Shown: positions 49,848-59,450, counted from the stretch's first letter. The stretch is DNA of 64,000 bases from Pedobacter steynii (GCF_001721645.1 NZ_CP017141.1:3968001-4032000); one strand, 5' to 3'. A program made the numbers and translations. Notes: generated by a model from the letters alone, not told the origin.

Positions 49848-51212
49848 CTAATTGTTGTTTAGCATTTTGGTAATACTCCTTGTAAACCGGCGCAACAGAG
49901 AACTTTCTTCGGTAATAATTTCTACTTCTGCCTGCATGCCGTTTTTCAATACAATCTTATGTTCCGGATCTTTGTTCTCAAATTCGTCAAATGCGATTTT
50001 AGCAATAAATACACTGTCCTTGAAAGCAACGTCAGAGATGTAATTCACATTACCGCGGATGAGTCCGTATTGTTCAAAAGGAAAACTTCGCATTTTTACC
50101 AATGTCCGTTGCCCAACCCTAACCTTACCCATATTGTCCTGTGGAATGTAGACTTCGCCAAAGAAATTGGTGTTTGCAGGATTGATGATGAATAATTCCT
50201 GGTTTGCATTGGCAGTCTGATTTTCCTGTACAATTCCGGCATAACTCACAATCCCCGCTACAGGTGCACTCAGCACATATAACTTTAACCAGGCATCGGT
50301 TTCGGTTACCATATTGTTCAGCGATTGTATGAACTTTGCTTTTTCTTCCTGAATGGTATGGTCAACTTCCATGATTTCCTTTTGCTTGGCAGCATAGCTG
50401 GTGCTATTGTTGATCAGCGCAGTAACGGTCTGTTCCAGCGGATACTTGCCGGCCAGATATTTGTTCTCCTGCTGCTTATACTCATTCACTGAAATTACAC
50501 CTTTCTGATACAGCTTTTTATAAGCCTCAAACTCCTGTTCCACATTTGCATATTCCTTGTCCTGAATTTTTTTCTGCACATGAATCTGGTTCTTTAACTT
50601 TTCTATTTCCTGCAAATCCTGTTGCAGGTATTTCTTGCGGTTTAGATAATAACCTCCGTTTTGTGTAGAGATAAACTGCAGGTATTGCTGGTAAAAACTC
50701 TGATAGGCACCCTGAATTTCACCCAGACGTAAATTGTCGAGCAATACTTCTTTAGCCAGCCCCGTTTTATTCAACTGCGCTGTAATTTGCATTAAGGTCT
50801 CCTGTAATTTAAGTACGTCTCTATGGTCGGCCGTACTTTCCATAAAGGCCAGAGGATCATTTTGTTTCACCTGGGTTCCTTCCTTCACAAGGAGGGAGAT
50901 GATTTTTCCCGTTTGTCTGACATATACGATCTTTGGTGCATTCAGTGAATTGACTTTTAATCGGGTTTTAACTACATCAGGGTATTGTATAAATGCTGAT
51001 GCCATAACAATGGAAAACAAAATCAGAAAGATGGCTGTACTTCCTCTTCTCAGTATCCATGATGGAACTGCAGTAATGATTTCCTGAACTTCTTCGCTAT
51101 TGATTTCGTATGTTGGTGGACTTGTGATTTCCGGAGGATTTGAAAGTCCCGGTGGCATCATCATTTCTCTTTCTTCAGTATTTTTTGTAGCCATGTTGTT
51201 TAAACTATTCAA
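49848..51212 (-). CDS. HlyD-family periplasmic adaptor of a C39 ABC exporter
   Basis: 454 residues: a short cytoplasmic N-terminus, one membrane helix (about 58-77), a lipoyl-like half (KIVYVRQTGKIISLLVKEGT), a long alpha-helical hairpin (about 130-300, coiled-coil), the second lipoyl half (YVLSAPVAGIVSYAGIVQEN) and a beta-barrel with FFGEVYIPQDNMGKVRVGQ. Such adaptors join an inner-membrane ABC exporter to an outer-membrane channel. It starts 9 bases after the ABC gene's stop, so the two are cotranscribed. No TolC-like gene is adjacent. Confidence 0.92.
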   Translation of the reverse strand: MNSLNNMATKNTEEREMMMPPGLSNPPEITSPPTYEINSEEVQEIITAVPSWILRRGSTAIFLILFSIVMASAFIQYPDVVKTRLKVNSLNAPKIVYVRQTGKIISLLVKEGTQVKQNDPLAFMESTADHRDVLKLQETLMQITAQLNKTGLAKEVLLDNLRLGEIQGAYQSFYQQYLQFISTQNGGYYLNRKKYLQQDLQEIEKLKNQIHVQKKIQDKEYANVEQEFEAYKKLYQKGVISVNEYKQQENKYLAGKYPLEQTVTALINNSTSYAAKQKEIMEVDHTIQEEKAKFIQSLNNMVTETDAWLKLYVLSAPVAGIVSYAGIVQENQTANANQELFIINPANTNFFGEVYIPQDNMGKVRVGQRTLVKMRSFPFEQYGLIRGNVNYISDVAFKDSVFIAKIAFDEFENKDPEHKIVLKNGMQAEVEIITEESSLLRRFTRSITKMLNNN

Positions 51213-51221
51213 AAGACGGTA

Positions 51222-53426
51222 TTAGGCACCGAGTTCCAATTGATTCCTTACCAGTTCATAATATTCCCCTTTATTATTGGTCAGCTCTTCATGAGTCCCC
51301 TGTTCTGTGATGAGCCCTTTATCCAGCACAATGATGTTGTCTGCATTTCTGACTGTACTCAGACGGTGAGCAACCACCACAACAGTCCGCCCCTTAAAAA
51401 AGGTTTCCAGGTTTTCCATGATGGTCTTTTCGTTATTGGCATCCAGGGCATTGGTGGCTTCATCAAAAAAGATGTATTCCGGATTTTTATAGACTGCACG
51501 GGCAATCAGGATTCTTTGTCGTTGCCCCTGACTAATTCCATTGCCCGCTGCCCCGATTTTGGTATTTAATCCCAGCGGCAGTTCCTCAATAAAATTACTG
51601 ATGTTCGCTATTTTCATGGCATGGAGTAATTTGGTCATATCCGGATACTCATCACCAACGGCAATATTCCGGGCAATGGTATCAGAAAAGATAAAGCCAT
51701 CCTGCATCACAATTCCACATCTTCCTCTCCAATACCGGTAACCAATCTGATTTAAATAGGTGCTGCCCACTTTAATGTCTCCTTTCTGAGGTTCATAAAA
51801 CCTGAGCAGCAATTTTAAAATAGTGGTCTTCCCACTGCCGCTCATCCCAACAATAGCTGTGGTTTTTCCTTCCGGGATGCTCAGTGAAATATTTTGCAAC
51901 ACCGGCTCATTTCCGGCACCCGGATAACTGAAGGTTAAGTTTTGAAAAGAAATGCCTTTATTTAAAGGTAACTCGGACATAAAAGGTTGATCGATTGGTT
52001 CTTCGTCTTCCATCTCATGGATTTCATTTAAGCGCTCCAAACTGATTTTAGCGTCCTGAAACTGCTGTAGAAAACCTAACAACTGTTCGATCGGACTATT
52101 GAGCTGACCAACGATATACTGGATCGCCATCATGGCACCAAGGGTAAGCTGCCCGTCAATAACCGCTTTGGTCACAATAAAAGTGATCAGGATATTTTTA
52201 CCTTCATTGATAAAGAAGGTTCCAAACTGCTGATACTGGCCTAAAGCAAGGCTCTTCACACTAAACCTGAATAAAGAGGCCTGAATCCTTTCCCATTCCC
52301 ACCTTTTCTGCTGCTCGCAATTGTTCAACTTGATTTCCTGCATTCCACTGATGAGCTGCACAATATTACTCTGGTTTTTGGAAGAGATATCAAAACGTTT
52401 AAAATCAAGTTCCCTTCTTTTTTTAAGAAAGAAGACCACCCAGAGGGTATAAACGATGCTGCTGACCAAAAAAATGACGAAGATGGTGACGTTATAATAC
52501 ATCAGCACAAATGCAAAGACAATGAGGTTAAAAAGAGAGAAAACAGTATTTAAAGAAGAACCCGTTAAGAAACTTTGAATCCTTCCCTGATCACTCATCC
52601 GTTGCATAATATCACCGGTCATCTTGGTATCAAAGAAACTCATCGGCAGCTTCATGATCTTAATCAGGAAGTCGGTCAGAATAGAAATATTGATCCGGGT
52701 ACTGATGTGCAGCAAAATCCAGGATCGGATGAAATCAATGCTCAATCGACCTAAAAAGAGCATTGTCTGAGCAATAACAATGATATAGACGAAATTCAGG
52801 TTACGCGAATTTATCCCGACATCTACCAGCGACTGCGTTAAAAAAGGCAGGATTAACTGTAATATACTTCCTACACCCAGGCCAACAAACAATTGGAGGA
52901 GCAGTTTTTTATATTTGCTCAGATAACCCAGCATATAAGTTAAACTCATTCCTTTATCCGGATCTCCACCTTGCGTATAAAAGTCGGGTGCCGGAGAAAG
53001 CATCAAAACTACGCCTTCAGCATGACCATCATTCTGAGTGCTGATCCAATGCGTTTTTAGTTCCTGCTCGGTATAGGCAATAAGCCCCTTGGCAGGATCT
53101 GCAATGAGGTAGTTTTTTCCTTTTAAATTGGTTTTTGAAGGAACTTTATATAATACCACAAAGTGGTTCTGGCTCCAGTGCAGAATACAGGGCATTTCAA
53201 CTTCGGTGAGCTGTTCAAGACTGATTCTGACACCGGTAGTACGGAATCCAATCTTTTCTGCGGCCTCGCTGATTCCAAGTAAGGAGACTCCTTCCCGGTT
53301 GATTCCTGAAATTTCACGCAAACGCTGTAAACTATAGTTACGGCCAAAATGTTTTGCAATCATGCGTAAACAGGTCGGCCCACAGTCCATTTGGTCTGGT
53401 TGTTTATAAAAAGGGAATTTTTTCAA
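51222..53426 (-). CDS. Peptidase C39-containing ABC exporter (bacteriocin/RiPP type)
   Basis: 734 residues. The N-terminal C39 domain (1-140) has the full triad: Cys15 in QMDCGPTCLRM, His88 in WSQNHFVVLY, Asp110 in LIADPAKG, with Gln9 for the oxyanion hole; it normally cleaves leader peptides after a Gly-Gly motif during export. Six membrane helices follow (about 165-440), then the ATPase with Walker A GMSGSGKT, signature ISQGQRQR and Walker B YIFFDEATNALD. It is the first gene of the leftward operon. No double-glycine precursor gene is visible within the window next to it. Confidence 0.94.
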   Translation of the reverse strand: MKKFPFYKQPDQMDCGPTCLRMIAKHFGRNYSLQRLREISGINREGVSLLGISEAAEKIGFRTTGVRISLEQLTEVEMPCILHWSQNHFVVLYKVPSKTNLKGKNYLIADPAKGLIAYTEQELKTHWISTQNDGHAEGVVLMLSPAPDFYTQGGDPDKGMSLTYMLGYLSKYKKLLLQLFVGLGVGSILQLILPFLTQSLVDVGINSRNLNFVYIIVIAQTMLFLGRLSIDFIRSWILLHISTRINISILTDFLIKIMKLPMSFFDTKMTGDIMQRMSDQGRIQSFLTGSSLNTVFSLFNLIVFAFVLMYYNVTIFVIFLVSSIVYTLWVVFFLKKRRELDFKRFDISSKNQSNIVQLISGMQEIKLNNCEQQKRWEWERIQASLFRFSVKSLALGQYQQFGTFFINEGKNILITFIVTKAVIDGQLTLGAMMAIQYIVGQLNSPIEQLLGFLQQFQDAKISLERLNEIHEMEDEEPIDQPFMSELPLNKGISFQNLTFSYPGAGNEPVLQNISLSIPEGKTTAIVGMSGSGKTTILKLLLRFYEPQKGDIKVGSTYLNQIGYRYWRGRCGIVMQDGFIFSDTIARNIAVGDEYPDMTKLLHAMKIANISNFIEELPLGLNTKIGAAGNGISQGQRQRILIARAVYKNPEYIFFDEATNALDANNEKTIMENLETFFKGRTVVVVAHRLSTVRNADNIIVLDKGLITEQGTHEELTNNKGEYYELVRNQLELGA

Positions 53427-53784
53427 GAGCTACAGCATTTATGACATTTAAAATCCTAATAATAAGTTAAACAGGATATTTCCTCTCTCAACTTTTCTTA
53501 GTGTTTTAAATATATATAAATTAATGTGACTATGGCAAATAATATTCCTGATGACAGAAAAAGAATTGCGATATAGAAAAATTAAAAACTGTTCTGCTAT
53601 AATATGGTTCTCTTATTTCTCAATAACCCGGCTTCTATGATGCTACAAAAATGAAGGTCACAACAAGTCCAGGAAAGGACATTTCAAGATGGAAATGAGG
53701 CTAAAAGAGTAATGTATTTGGCTGAATTCAACAAAGAAAACCGGTCGTCCTAACCGGTTTTCTTTGTTGAACAGCAGTTAAATA
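53427..53784. other. 358-base intergenic region upstream of the exporter operon
   Basis: It contains the promoter side of the exporter operon and the receptor terminator. I searched both strands for a small precursor gene. A 29-codon plus-strand frame (53551-53640, start MTEKELRYRK) is the longest candidate; it has no Gly-Gly leader and is not called. Confidence 0.6.
53727..53771 (-). terminator. Long-stem terminator of the second TonB receptor
   Basis: A 19-bp perfect stem (53727-53745 with 53753-53771) around a 7-nt loop, 14 bases past the receptor stop. There is no separate T-tract, but the stem itself is T-rich at its end. Confidence 0.75.
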
Positions 53785-56670
53785 TTAAAAAGTACAGGCG
53801 ATTTTACCGTATACATAACGACCGCTAAAGCCAAACTGGCTGATCGCCCTTGGGAATAAAAACCTTCCGTTAGAGGTATTGTCCAGGCCACCTGAGTAAT
53901 TACTGCCGGAAACACCACTTAAATTATATTCATTATTCCGTGGATCGATGTATAATTTATCAGGATACACATCAAAGATGTTATTTGCACCTACAGTTAC
54001 GGTTAAGGCCTTACTTGGTGCATAACTGATAGAAAAATCGCTCACCCATTTTGGAGAGAAAGTCTGATCTAGTTGCAGAGGAAGGTTGTTTGCAGGGAGG
54101 TTCGGATCTACCGCATTCAGGAAAGTGACTTCTCCAAAACGAACAGTCCTTGCCACAAAACTCAATTTATCTACGGTATAGTTGGCGGTAATATTCAATT
54201 TGTTTTTTGGAACAGAGCTCTCAAAGCGGGAACGCTCCAGGCGGTCAAACAATTTGGCTTTCAGAGTGGGGTCGCTTTCTATTTTTGGGGAACCCTGAAT
54301 ACTTCTGACAATAGTCTTGTTTAAATTACCGGCCACACTTAACAGTAGGCTGCTGGAAGTGCCCAGCAAAAACCTGTTGGTTAATACCACATCTAATCCT
54401 GCAGTATTTGTTTTGATGGCATTGGTGAAGAACTGAACACTATTTACCTGTGCATTTGGATCAACGGTATTCAGAATCTGATTGACCACACCTGATGGGA
54501 TAAGTACGCCTCCGGCGCCACGTTCCCGTGCATATTGACTGGAGAATACAATGCGGTCGTCGATATCAATATTATATGCGTCTATCGTAAACGTAAATGT
54601 TTTGGCAATCCTCCCTGCAAGCCCTAAACTTCCTGATCTGGAAATCTCTGGTTTTAAGGATCCTACTCCAAATTGGGAAACTATTGGGTTGTCGTTGTTT
54701 ACGGTTAAGACCTGTGTAGGGTTTCCGGCAACAAACTGGGTACTTTCATTATTGAAATAGCGCTGATGTAAAGAAGGTGCCCTGAAGCCTGTTGCATAGG
54801 CACCACGTAGGGAAACATCTCCGAACAGCTTTATTTTTCCTGCAAACTTATAGGAGAAGTTAGATCCGAAATCACTATAGTTTTCATAACGTCCTGCAGC
54901 TTCAAGTGTAACCCTGGAGCCAAACTCTGCCTCGAAATCCAGGTATCCACTGATGTTATGTCTGGATTTATTCAGCGCGTTAACGGGCTTAAACCCTGGA
55001 AATACCTGGGCCCCTGCTGCGGTAAATGAAGAACCTACCATTCTGCCGGGTATGCCTTTTGAAGGCTGGCCATAGGAGTAGGACAACTCTTCTCCTGGTT
55101 TAATCTGATAGTTGTCTATTCTGAACTCCCCACCTATAGCGGTGTTCAGGGAGGTTAAGAAACCACTGTCAAAACTATATTTTTTGTCCAGGTCCAGATT
55201 GGTGGTATTTTGTCTGAATAGTAACTTGCCGGCATAAAATGAAGTTGGACTGGTTCCCAATGGGAGGGAAGCATTAACGGTATTGTTGATGTTAAATGCG
55301 ATATTGTTCTCCCCACTGGTATTGCTCAGGTCATAATTCCAGCTGCCGAGTTTGCCTTTCAGGCCGCCGGTGAAAGAAAGGTCATTGATCTTGGTATCAA
55401 TAAGCGGAAGAAAACCATTCGGATAGATCGTCAGGTCAATCTGGGTAGTCTGGGTTGGCAGCCGGAAGAAACCAGCTGCACTTCCTGTTTTGTGGGTATA
55501 ACCACCTGCAAAATAAAGCTCAGCATTTTCAGAGAAGTTATATTGCCCGTTTAAAAAGAAACCGCCGTTTTTGGAATCAGAATTTCCTACACGCATGTTA
55601 TTTCTGTCCAGGCCATTTGCTGCAGCCCTTGCATCATCTGCTGCTTTTAAACTGGCAAATCTGGCCTGAAAATCAGCCTCTGTTTCCGTTGCTCCTTTTG
55701 TTGGGTTGGCAGAATACAATAAAGGACGGGTATCCAGGCCGCCACGGTTGGTGTAACCACGTTGTAAATACTGACCGGCAAAATTGATAAAGCCCCGGTC
55801 ACTTTTGAAAGCCCATCCCTTGCTGAAATCAACCTGAAAAGTCCGGCCATCGTTAAACTCCCTGCCTAAAGCTTTAGAGTCAGACTGCCCGAAGGAAGTG
55901 GAAAAGCTGTAAGGGGTAACTTTTTTTAAGACCACATTGATTACCCCGGCAATGGCATCAGAACCATATTGTGCGGCAGCACCGTCACGTAAAACTTCAA
56001 TGCGTTCAATGGCTGCAACAGGAATAGAGTTCATGTCGGTGCCTACGGTACCACGGCCAAAAGTACCATTGATATTCACCAAGGCGGTGGTGTGTCTGCG
56101 TTTCCCGTTTACCAGGACCAAAACCTGATCGGGGCCCAGCCCACGTAAAGAGGCGGGGTCGATATGGTCTGTCCCATCAGCAACCGTTTGTCTGTTGGAA
56201 CTGAAGGAAGGGGCAACGTAATTTAAGATCTGGGTAACGTCTACCTGGGCAAAAGTCCGGACGTCTTTGCTGGTAATCAAATCTACGGGAACCAGACTTT
56301 GGATGTTGGTCCTTGGTACAGATGACCTCGAACCCACTACAATGACATCCAGTAATAACTGTTTGGCATCCCGAAGACTAAAGTCCAGCGTTTTTACAGT
56401 ATTGTCGATGTCTACCTGAGCTTCGGAAGTTTCATAACCGGTAAAGGATACGCGTATTCTATAATTCCCGGCTGCCGGAAACTTTAAAGCATATTGTCCG
56501 TTAGCATCGGAAGAGGTTCCTATTTTGGCACCTATTACCTGAATGGTCGCGCCCGGAATCACCGAGCCTGCAGAATCTGTGACTTTCCCTTTTAAGCCCT
56601 GGGCAAATAACTGACCAGAGAGTAGCAGGAAAAAGATCAGAAAAGAGATTTTGTGTAAATTTTTTTTCAT
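53785..56670 (-). CDS. TonB-dependent receptor (siderophore/vitamin type plug)
   Basis: 961 residues. Signal peptide 1-23 (cut after LFAQ), a carboxypeptidase-like domain (25-100) with GKVTDSAGSVIPGATIQV and SFTGYETSE, a plug (about 110-240) with DVTQILNYVAPSFSSNR, LRGLGPDQVLVLVNGKRRH and IERIEVLRDGAAAQYGSDAI, and a long barrel with RGAYATGFRAPSLHQRYF. The plug motifs match classical TonB-dependent receptors rather than the Oar group. Ends IACTF. Monocistronic; ligand unknown. Confidence 0.93.
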   Translation of the reverse strand: MKKNLHKISFLIFFLLLSGQLFAQGLKGKVTDSAGSVIPGATIQVIGAKIGTSSDANGQYALKFPAAGNYRIRVSFTGYETSEAQVDIDNTVKTLDFSLRDAKQLLLDVIVVGSRSSVPRTNIQSLVPVDLITSKDVRTFAQVDVTQILNYVAPSFSSNRQTVADGTDHIDPASLRGLGPDQVLVLVNGKRRHTTALVNINGTFGRGTVGTDMNSIPVAAIERIEVLRDGAAAQYGSDAIAGVINVVLKKVTPYSFSTSFGQSDSKALGREFNDGRTFQVDFSKGWAFKSDRGFINFAGQYLQRGYTNRGGLDTRPLLYSANPTKGATETEADFQARFASLKAADDARAAANGLDRNNMRVGNSDSKNGGFFLNGQYNFSENAELYFAGGYTHKTGSAAGFFRLPTQTTQIDLTIYPNGFLPLIDTKINDLSFTGGLKGKLGSWNYDLSNTSGENNIAFNINNTVNASLPLGTSPTSFYAGKLLFRQNTTNLDLDKKYSFDSGFLTSLNTAIGGEFRIDNYQIKPGEELSYSYGQPSKGIPGRMVGSSFTAAGAQVFPGFKPVNALNKSRHNISGYLDFEAEFGSRVTLEAAGRYENYSDFGSNFSYKFAGKIKLFGDVSLRGAYATGFRAPSLHQRYFNNESTQFVAGNPTQVLTVNNDNPIVSQFGVGSLKPEISRSGSLGLAGRIAKTFTFTIDAYNIDIDDRIVFSSQYARERGAGGVLIPSGVVNQILNTVDPNAQVNSVQFFTNAIKTNTAGLDVVLTNRFLLGTSSSLLLSVAGNLNKTIVRSIQGSPKIESDPTLKAKLFDRLERSRFESSVPKNKLNITANYTVDKLSFVARTVRFGEVTFLNAVDPNLPANNLPLQLDQTFSPKWVSDFSISYAPSKALTVTVGANNIFDVYPDKLYIDPRNNEYNLSGVSGSNYSGGLDNTSNGRFLFPRAISQFGFSGRYVYGKIACTF

Positions 56671-57016
56671 AGGGTTTTAGATTTATATAGCAATATAACA
56701 AAAAAATTACACGATTAACAGTAGAATGGGCGCTTTGCCAAATAATGTTTCGTATGACCCTCTATTTTGCCTTGAAAGCGGTTTCTTTCCTGAATTTGTG
56801 GTCGATTTTTGTTGTGATTGTTTTGCCCAGTTATTAATCCTCAGTTAACTGATAATAGAGGGTTGATTGATCCCTGATTGATCCAGTAGCTCTATGAAGG
56901 CTGATTTATAGTTCAATAGGGGTTTAATTTGTTTTAACATGAAATTAACAATAGCGGCAAAACATTTCGTATATTCAGTGTATAAATAAAGTATCTATGA
57001 ATTTAAATATAACAAG
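56671..57016. other. 346-base intergenic region between divergent genes
   Basis: It holds the promoters of the TonB receptor (left) and the DUF6266 gene (right). A direct repeat of TGATTGATCC occurs twice in tandem at about 56873-56893. No gene or strong hairpin is seen. Confidence 0.5.
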
Positions 57017-57841
57017 ATGGGAAAATTAAAAGGTGGCCCTTTTGGCGGGGTCTATGGAAAAGTCGGTAATCTGGTTGGTTACATGCTGAATGGAGAGAAC
57101 ATTTTGAGGAAAATAGGCAAGAGCAGTAAACCACTTACACCGGCAAGAAAAGCCAATTGCGAGAAAATGACCGTGGTAAACCGGTTCTTAAATACCTCAC
57201 TTCGTTTCCTCAATATAGGTTTTGGTCTGGCCGTTATCGGAACGAATAGAAATGCTTATAATGAAGCGGTTTCCTATAACAAAATGAATGCTGTTCAGGG
57301 AGAATACCCGAACATCAGTATGGATTATGCCAAAGCATTGCTAAGTAAGGGAAGCCTGCTGAAGGCTAATAAGCCTCAGGTGGCAGAAGTAGAGGGTGGA
57401 GTAGCGTTTAGCTGGGATACTTCCGGCATTCCAGCGGAATATAGCAACGATCGGGTGATGTTATTGGTTTATTTTCCCAATACCGGAACAAGTACTTTTA
57501 ATCCAAGTGGGGCCAAACGGTCTGAAGGAAAAGAGCTGCTCTGGATTGGTTCCGAAATGGCAAACGAACCTATGGAAGCTTATATTTCCTTTATCAACCC
57601 TTTCGGAACGGAGATTTCGGATAGTGTATATGTGGGATCTTTAAATGCAGCAGTTCCGGAAATAGATCTGGAGCAGCAGACCGGTATGATAGAGGAAATC
57701 GCCCCGAAAGATAAGGACAGGCCCGATGCGGTCATTGTACAAAGGAAATCCAGATCAAAGGAGCAGGCACCAAAGACACGAACCCAGCGGAAGTTGTCTC
57801 TTTTCTTCAAGGGATCAAAGCAAAACATAGCGCCCTCCTGA
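57017..57841 (+). CDS. DUF6266-family protein
   Basis: 274 residues. The start MGKLKGGPFGGVYGKVGNLV and the following RKIGKSSKPLTPARKANCEK are typical of the DUF6266 proteins that occur in several copies in Pedobacter and relatives. The core (30-215) is probably beta-rich with VAFSWDTSGIP and YISFINPFGTEISDSVYVG. The end (215-274) is charged and low-complexity. No signal peptide; function unknown. Converges with the next gene with 11 bases between. Confidence 0.8.
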   Translation: MGKLKGGPFGGVYGKVGNLVGYMLNGENILRKIGKSSKPLTPARKANCEKMTVVNRFLNTSLRFLNIGFGLAVIGTNRNAYNEAVSYNKMNAVQGEYPNISMDYAKALLSKGSLLKANKPQVAEVEGGVAFSWDTSGIPAEYSNDRVMLLVYFPNTGTSTFNPSGAKRSEGKELLWIGSEMANEPMEAYISFINPFGTEISDSVYVGSLNAAVPEIDLEQQTGMIEEIAPKDKDRPDAVIVQRKSRSKEQAPKTRTQRKLSLFFKGSKQNIAPS

Positions 57842-57852
57842 AATTGATGTTT

Positions 57853-58176
57853 CTACTGACACCAGGTTTTGAAATCAAATTTATCAAAGTGATCGCAGCT
57901 GACCGCCTTCTCTTTGGAAATGAATACATAAGGCTTTAGTCCTGATGTTGCCATCATGGAGTAATAGTAGTGTTCATCTTCGCCATACAGCCAGTATTCG
58001 CCAGAGCCGGTATTCATTTGTGTTGCCTTAAAACTGATCATGGAGCTTTCCTCAGGAATCAGGTAGCCTTGTCCTGTACCAATGCCCCATAAATTTGCCA
58101 TCACATTCGTGCTGATCAGTAGTGCTGTAATTACGAAAAGCAGTAAAATACCAAAGACCGGCAATTTCTTTTTCAT
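57853..58176 (-). CDS. Small membrane-anchored or exported protein, unrecognised
   Basis: 107 residues: an N-terminal hydrophobic segment (about 5-25) and a soluble tail with SGEYWLYGEDEHYYYSMMA and an ending C-DHFDKFDFKTWCQ (two cysteines). I do not recognise it. Its start overlaps the stop of the chorismate mutase gene by 4 bases (ATGA), so the two are cotranslated. Confidence 0.7.
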   Translation of the reverse strand: MKKKLPVFGILLLFVITALLISTNVMANLWGIGTGQGYLIPEESSMISFKATQMNTGSGEYWLYGEDEHYYYSMMATSGLKPYVFISKEKAVSCDHFDKFDFKTWCQ

Positions 58177-58466
58177 GAAGCCTTCCAGGTTTTTAGCTCT
58201 TCGGTGATGAAATAGTTAACCAGATCACGGTACATTTTTTCTATTGCATCGGGAGATAGGCCTTCTATTACTGCCCATTCTCTTCTTTTTTCCAGCATGC
58301 TTTTAAACCTTTCCGGTGCTTTTACTGAGCTCTCGTCCTTTTTAAATTTGGCCGCAGCCTGTACGTATTTATAACGCTGGCCAATCAGACCAATAACCTG
58401 TCTGTCCAGGTCATCTATTTCTTTACGGATCTCTTCCATGTTTTCACATGCTGATGCTTTCTTCAT
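58173..58466 (-). CDS. Chorismate mutase, AroQ-type monofunctional
   Basis: 97 residues, all alpha. MEEIRKEIDDLDRQVIGLIG, QRYKYVQAAAKFK (Arg and Lys of the active site) and DLVNYFITEE match the AroQ fold; close relatives include isochorismate pyruvate lyase (PchB). It converts chorismate to prephenate (or, as PchB, isochorismate to salicylate). No other aromatic or siderophore gene is near, so the reaction is not decided. First gene of a two-gene leftward operon. Confidence 0.82.
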   Translation of the reverse strand: MKKASACENMEEIRKEIDDLDRQVIGLIGQRYKYVQAAAKFKKDESSVKAPERFKSMLEKRREWAVIEGLSPDAIEKMYRDLVNYFITEELKTWKAS

Positions 58467-58547
58467 ATGAGCAAATATAACATCTCATTTGGTCTTATTT
58501 TAATAGTTAAATGTCTTATCCTGCCATTCCCCCATTTGAGGCTGCCT

Positions 58548-58555
58548 TACCTTTG
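58548..58555 (+). promoter_or_regulatory. -7 promoter element of the 58579 gene
   Basis: TACCTTTG matches TAnnTTTG, 23 bases before the ATG. Confidence 0.45.
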
Positions 58556-58578
58556 TATCATAAATAATTGAAACAAAT

Positions 58579-58818
58579 ATGATGTCGCTAAGAAAGTATA
58601 TCGTCGTTAAAGGAAATCCAATTTTATTTCCAGCTGATCTGATCCATGCAGAGGTGGCCGGGAAGCAAAACGAAGTAGATAGTGCCGGTTTCTTTGTAGT
58701 GGTTAAAGAAAAAGGCCGTAAGCGGGTGATTTGTATCGGGGAGAGCACTTCCTTATCGATTTCCAGCATACCGGAAACCGACCAGCGGCTCATTGCAAAC
58801 TATCTGGGCCTGGATTAA
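58579..58818 (+). CDS. Small hypothetical protein, 79 residues
   Basis: Soluble, with alternating beta-like stretches (YIVVKGNPILFPADLIHAEV, GFFVVVKEKGRKRVICIG). Both ATG at 58579 and the one 3 bases later (MSLRKY) are possible. It has a consensus -7 element, and the codon pattern looks real. I do not recognise a family. It is divergent from the chorismate mutase operon. Confidence 0.65.
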   Translation: MMSLRKYIVVKGNPILFPADLIHAEVAGKQNEVDSAGFFVVVKEKGRKRVICIGESTSLSISSIPETDQRLIANYLGLD

Positions 58819-58910
58819 CCTCCGGCTTCCTAAAATAAAAGAATTTTAAAAATTAAATAGTACACACAACTGATAAAATAAACAATTAGATAATTTAAAA
58901 AAAGAACATC

Positions 58911-59354
58911 ATGAAAATCAAATTTTTAGCAACACTAGTAGTGATAGCCGCAGCATTTACCGCATGTAAAAAAGACAATCAAAATCCGGAAGAAACAGTA
59001 CTTCCGACAGGGAAATACAGGTTGGTTGAAATGCACGAGTTCAACGCTCAGGGAAAAGATTCATCAACAGTTGAATTTCCGGTAAGTGCACTTAGCCTGA
59101 CGTTTGATCAGGCTACGAAAACGGCAAACGTATCAGGTAAACCGGAAAACATTCATTTGACGGGAACCTATACGGTAAAAGGTAAGGATGGCCTAAAAGA
59201 TGCGAAAATTTCTACTTCTAAAATTGCTCCTGGTGAGTACGACATGAAAGTGGTTCAGTTTCTGGAACTGGGACAACAGTTTGAAGCCAAAGGTGGAACC
59301 GTTAGGATCAATACCAAAGATAAAGGTTACCTGGTATTCAGTATGCAAAAATAA
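58911..59354 (+). CDS. Small lipoprotein, lipocalin-like
   Basis: 147 residues with lipobox AFTAC (Cys19) and KKD after the cysteine, a pattern frequent in Bacteroidota surface lipoproteins. The rest (35-147) is a single beta-barrel-like domain: GKYRLVEMHEFNAQGKDSS, LSLTFDQATKTANVSGK, FEAKGGTVRINTKDKGYLVF. It resembles META or lipocalin-like folds in outline. Function unknown. It ends tail-to-tail with an AraC gene at a shared hairpin. Confidence 0.75.
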   Translation: MKIKFLATLVVIAAAFTACKKDNQNPEETVLPTGKYRLVEMHEFNAQGKDSSTVEFPVSALSLTFDQATKTANVSGKPENIHLTGTYTVKGKDGLKDAKISTSKIAPGEYDMKVVQFLELGQQFEAKGGTVRINTKDKGYLVFSMQK

Positions 59355-59393
59355 CCTGATAGGGGGTTAATGATCAACTATTAAAGTTGATTG

Positions 59394-59424
59394 CGGGTAT
59401 GCCCTTGGGGACATGCCCGTTTTT
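59394..59424 (+). terminator. Terminator of the small lipoprotein gene
   Basis: CGGGTATG/CATGCCCG stem with a 10-base loop, then five T, 40 bases after the stop. Confidence 0.75.
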
Positions 59425-59450
59425 ATGTATGAAGAACCTGATTTATCCGG

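Noticed and set aside
53551..53640. RiPP precursor gene for the C39 exporter
   Set aside because: 29 codons, no Gly-Gly leader, no promoter element, opposite orientation; not enough to call.
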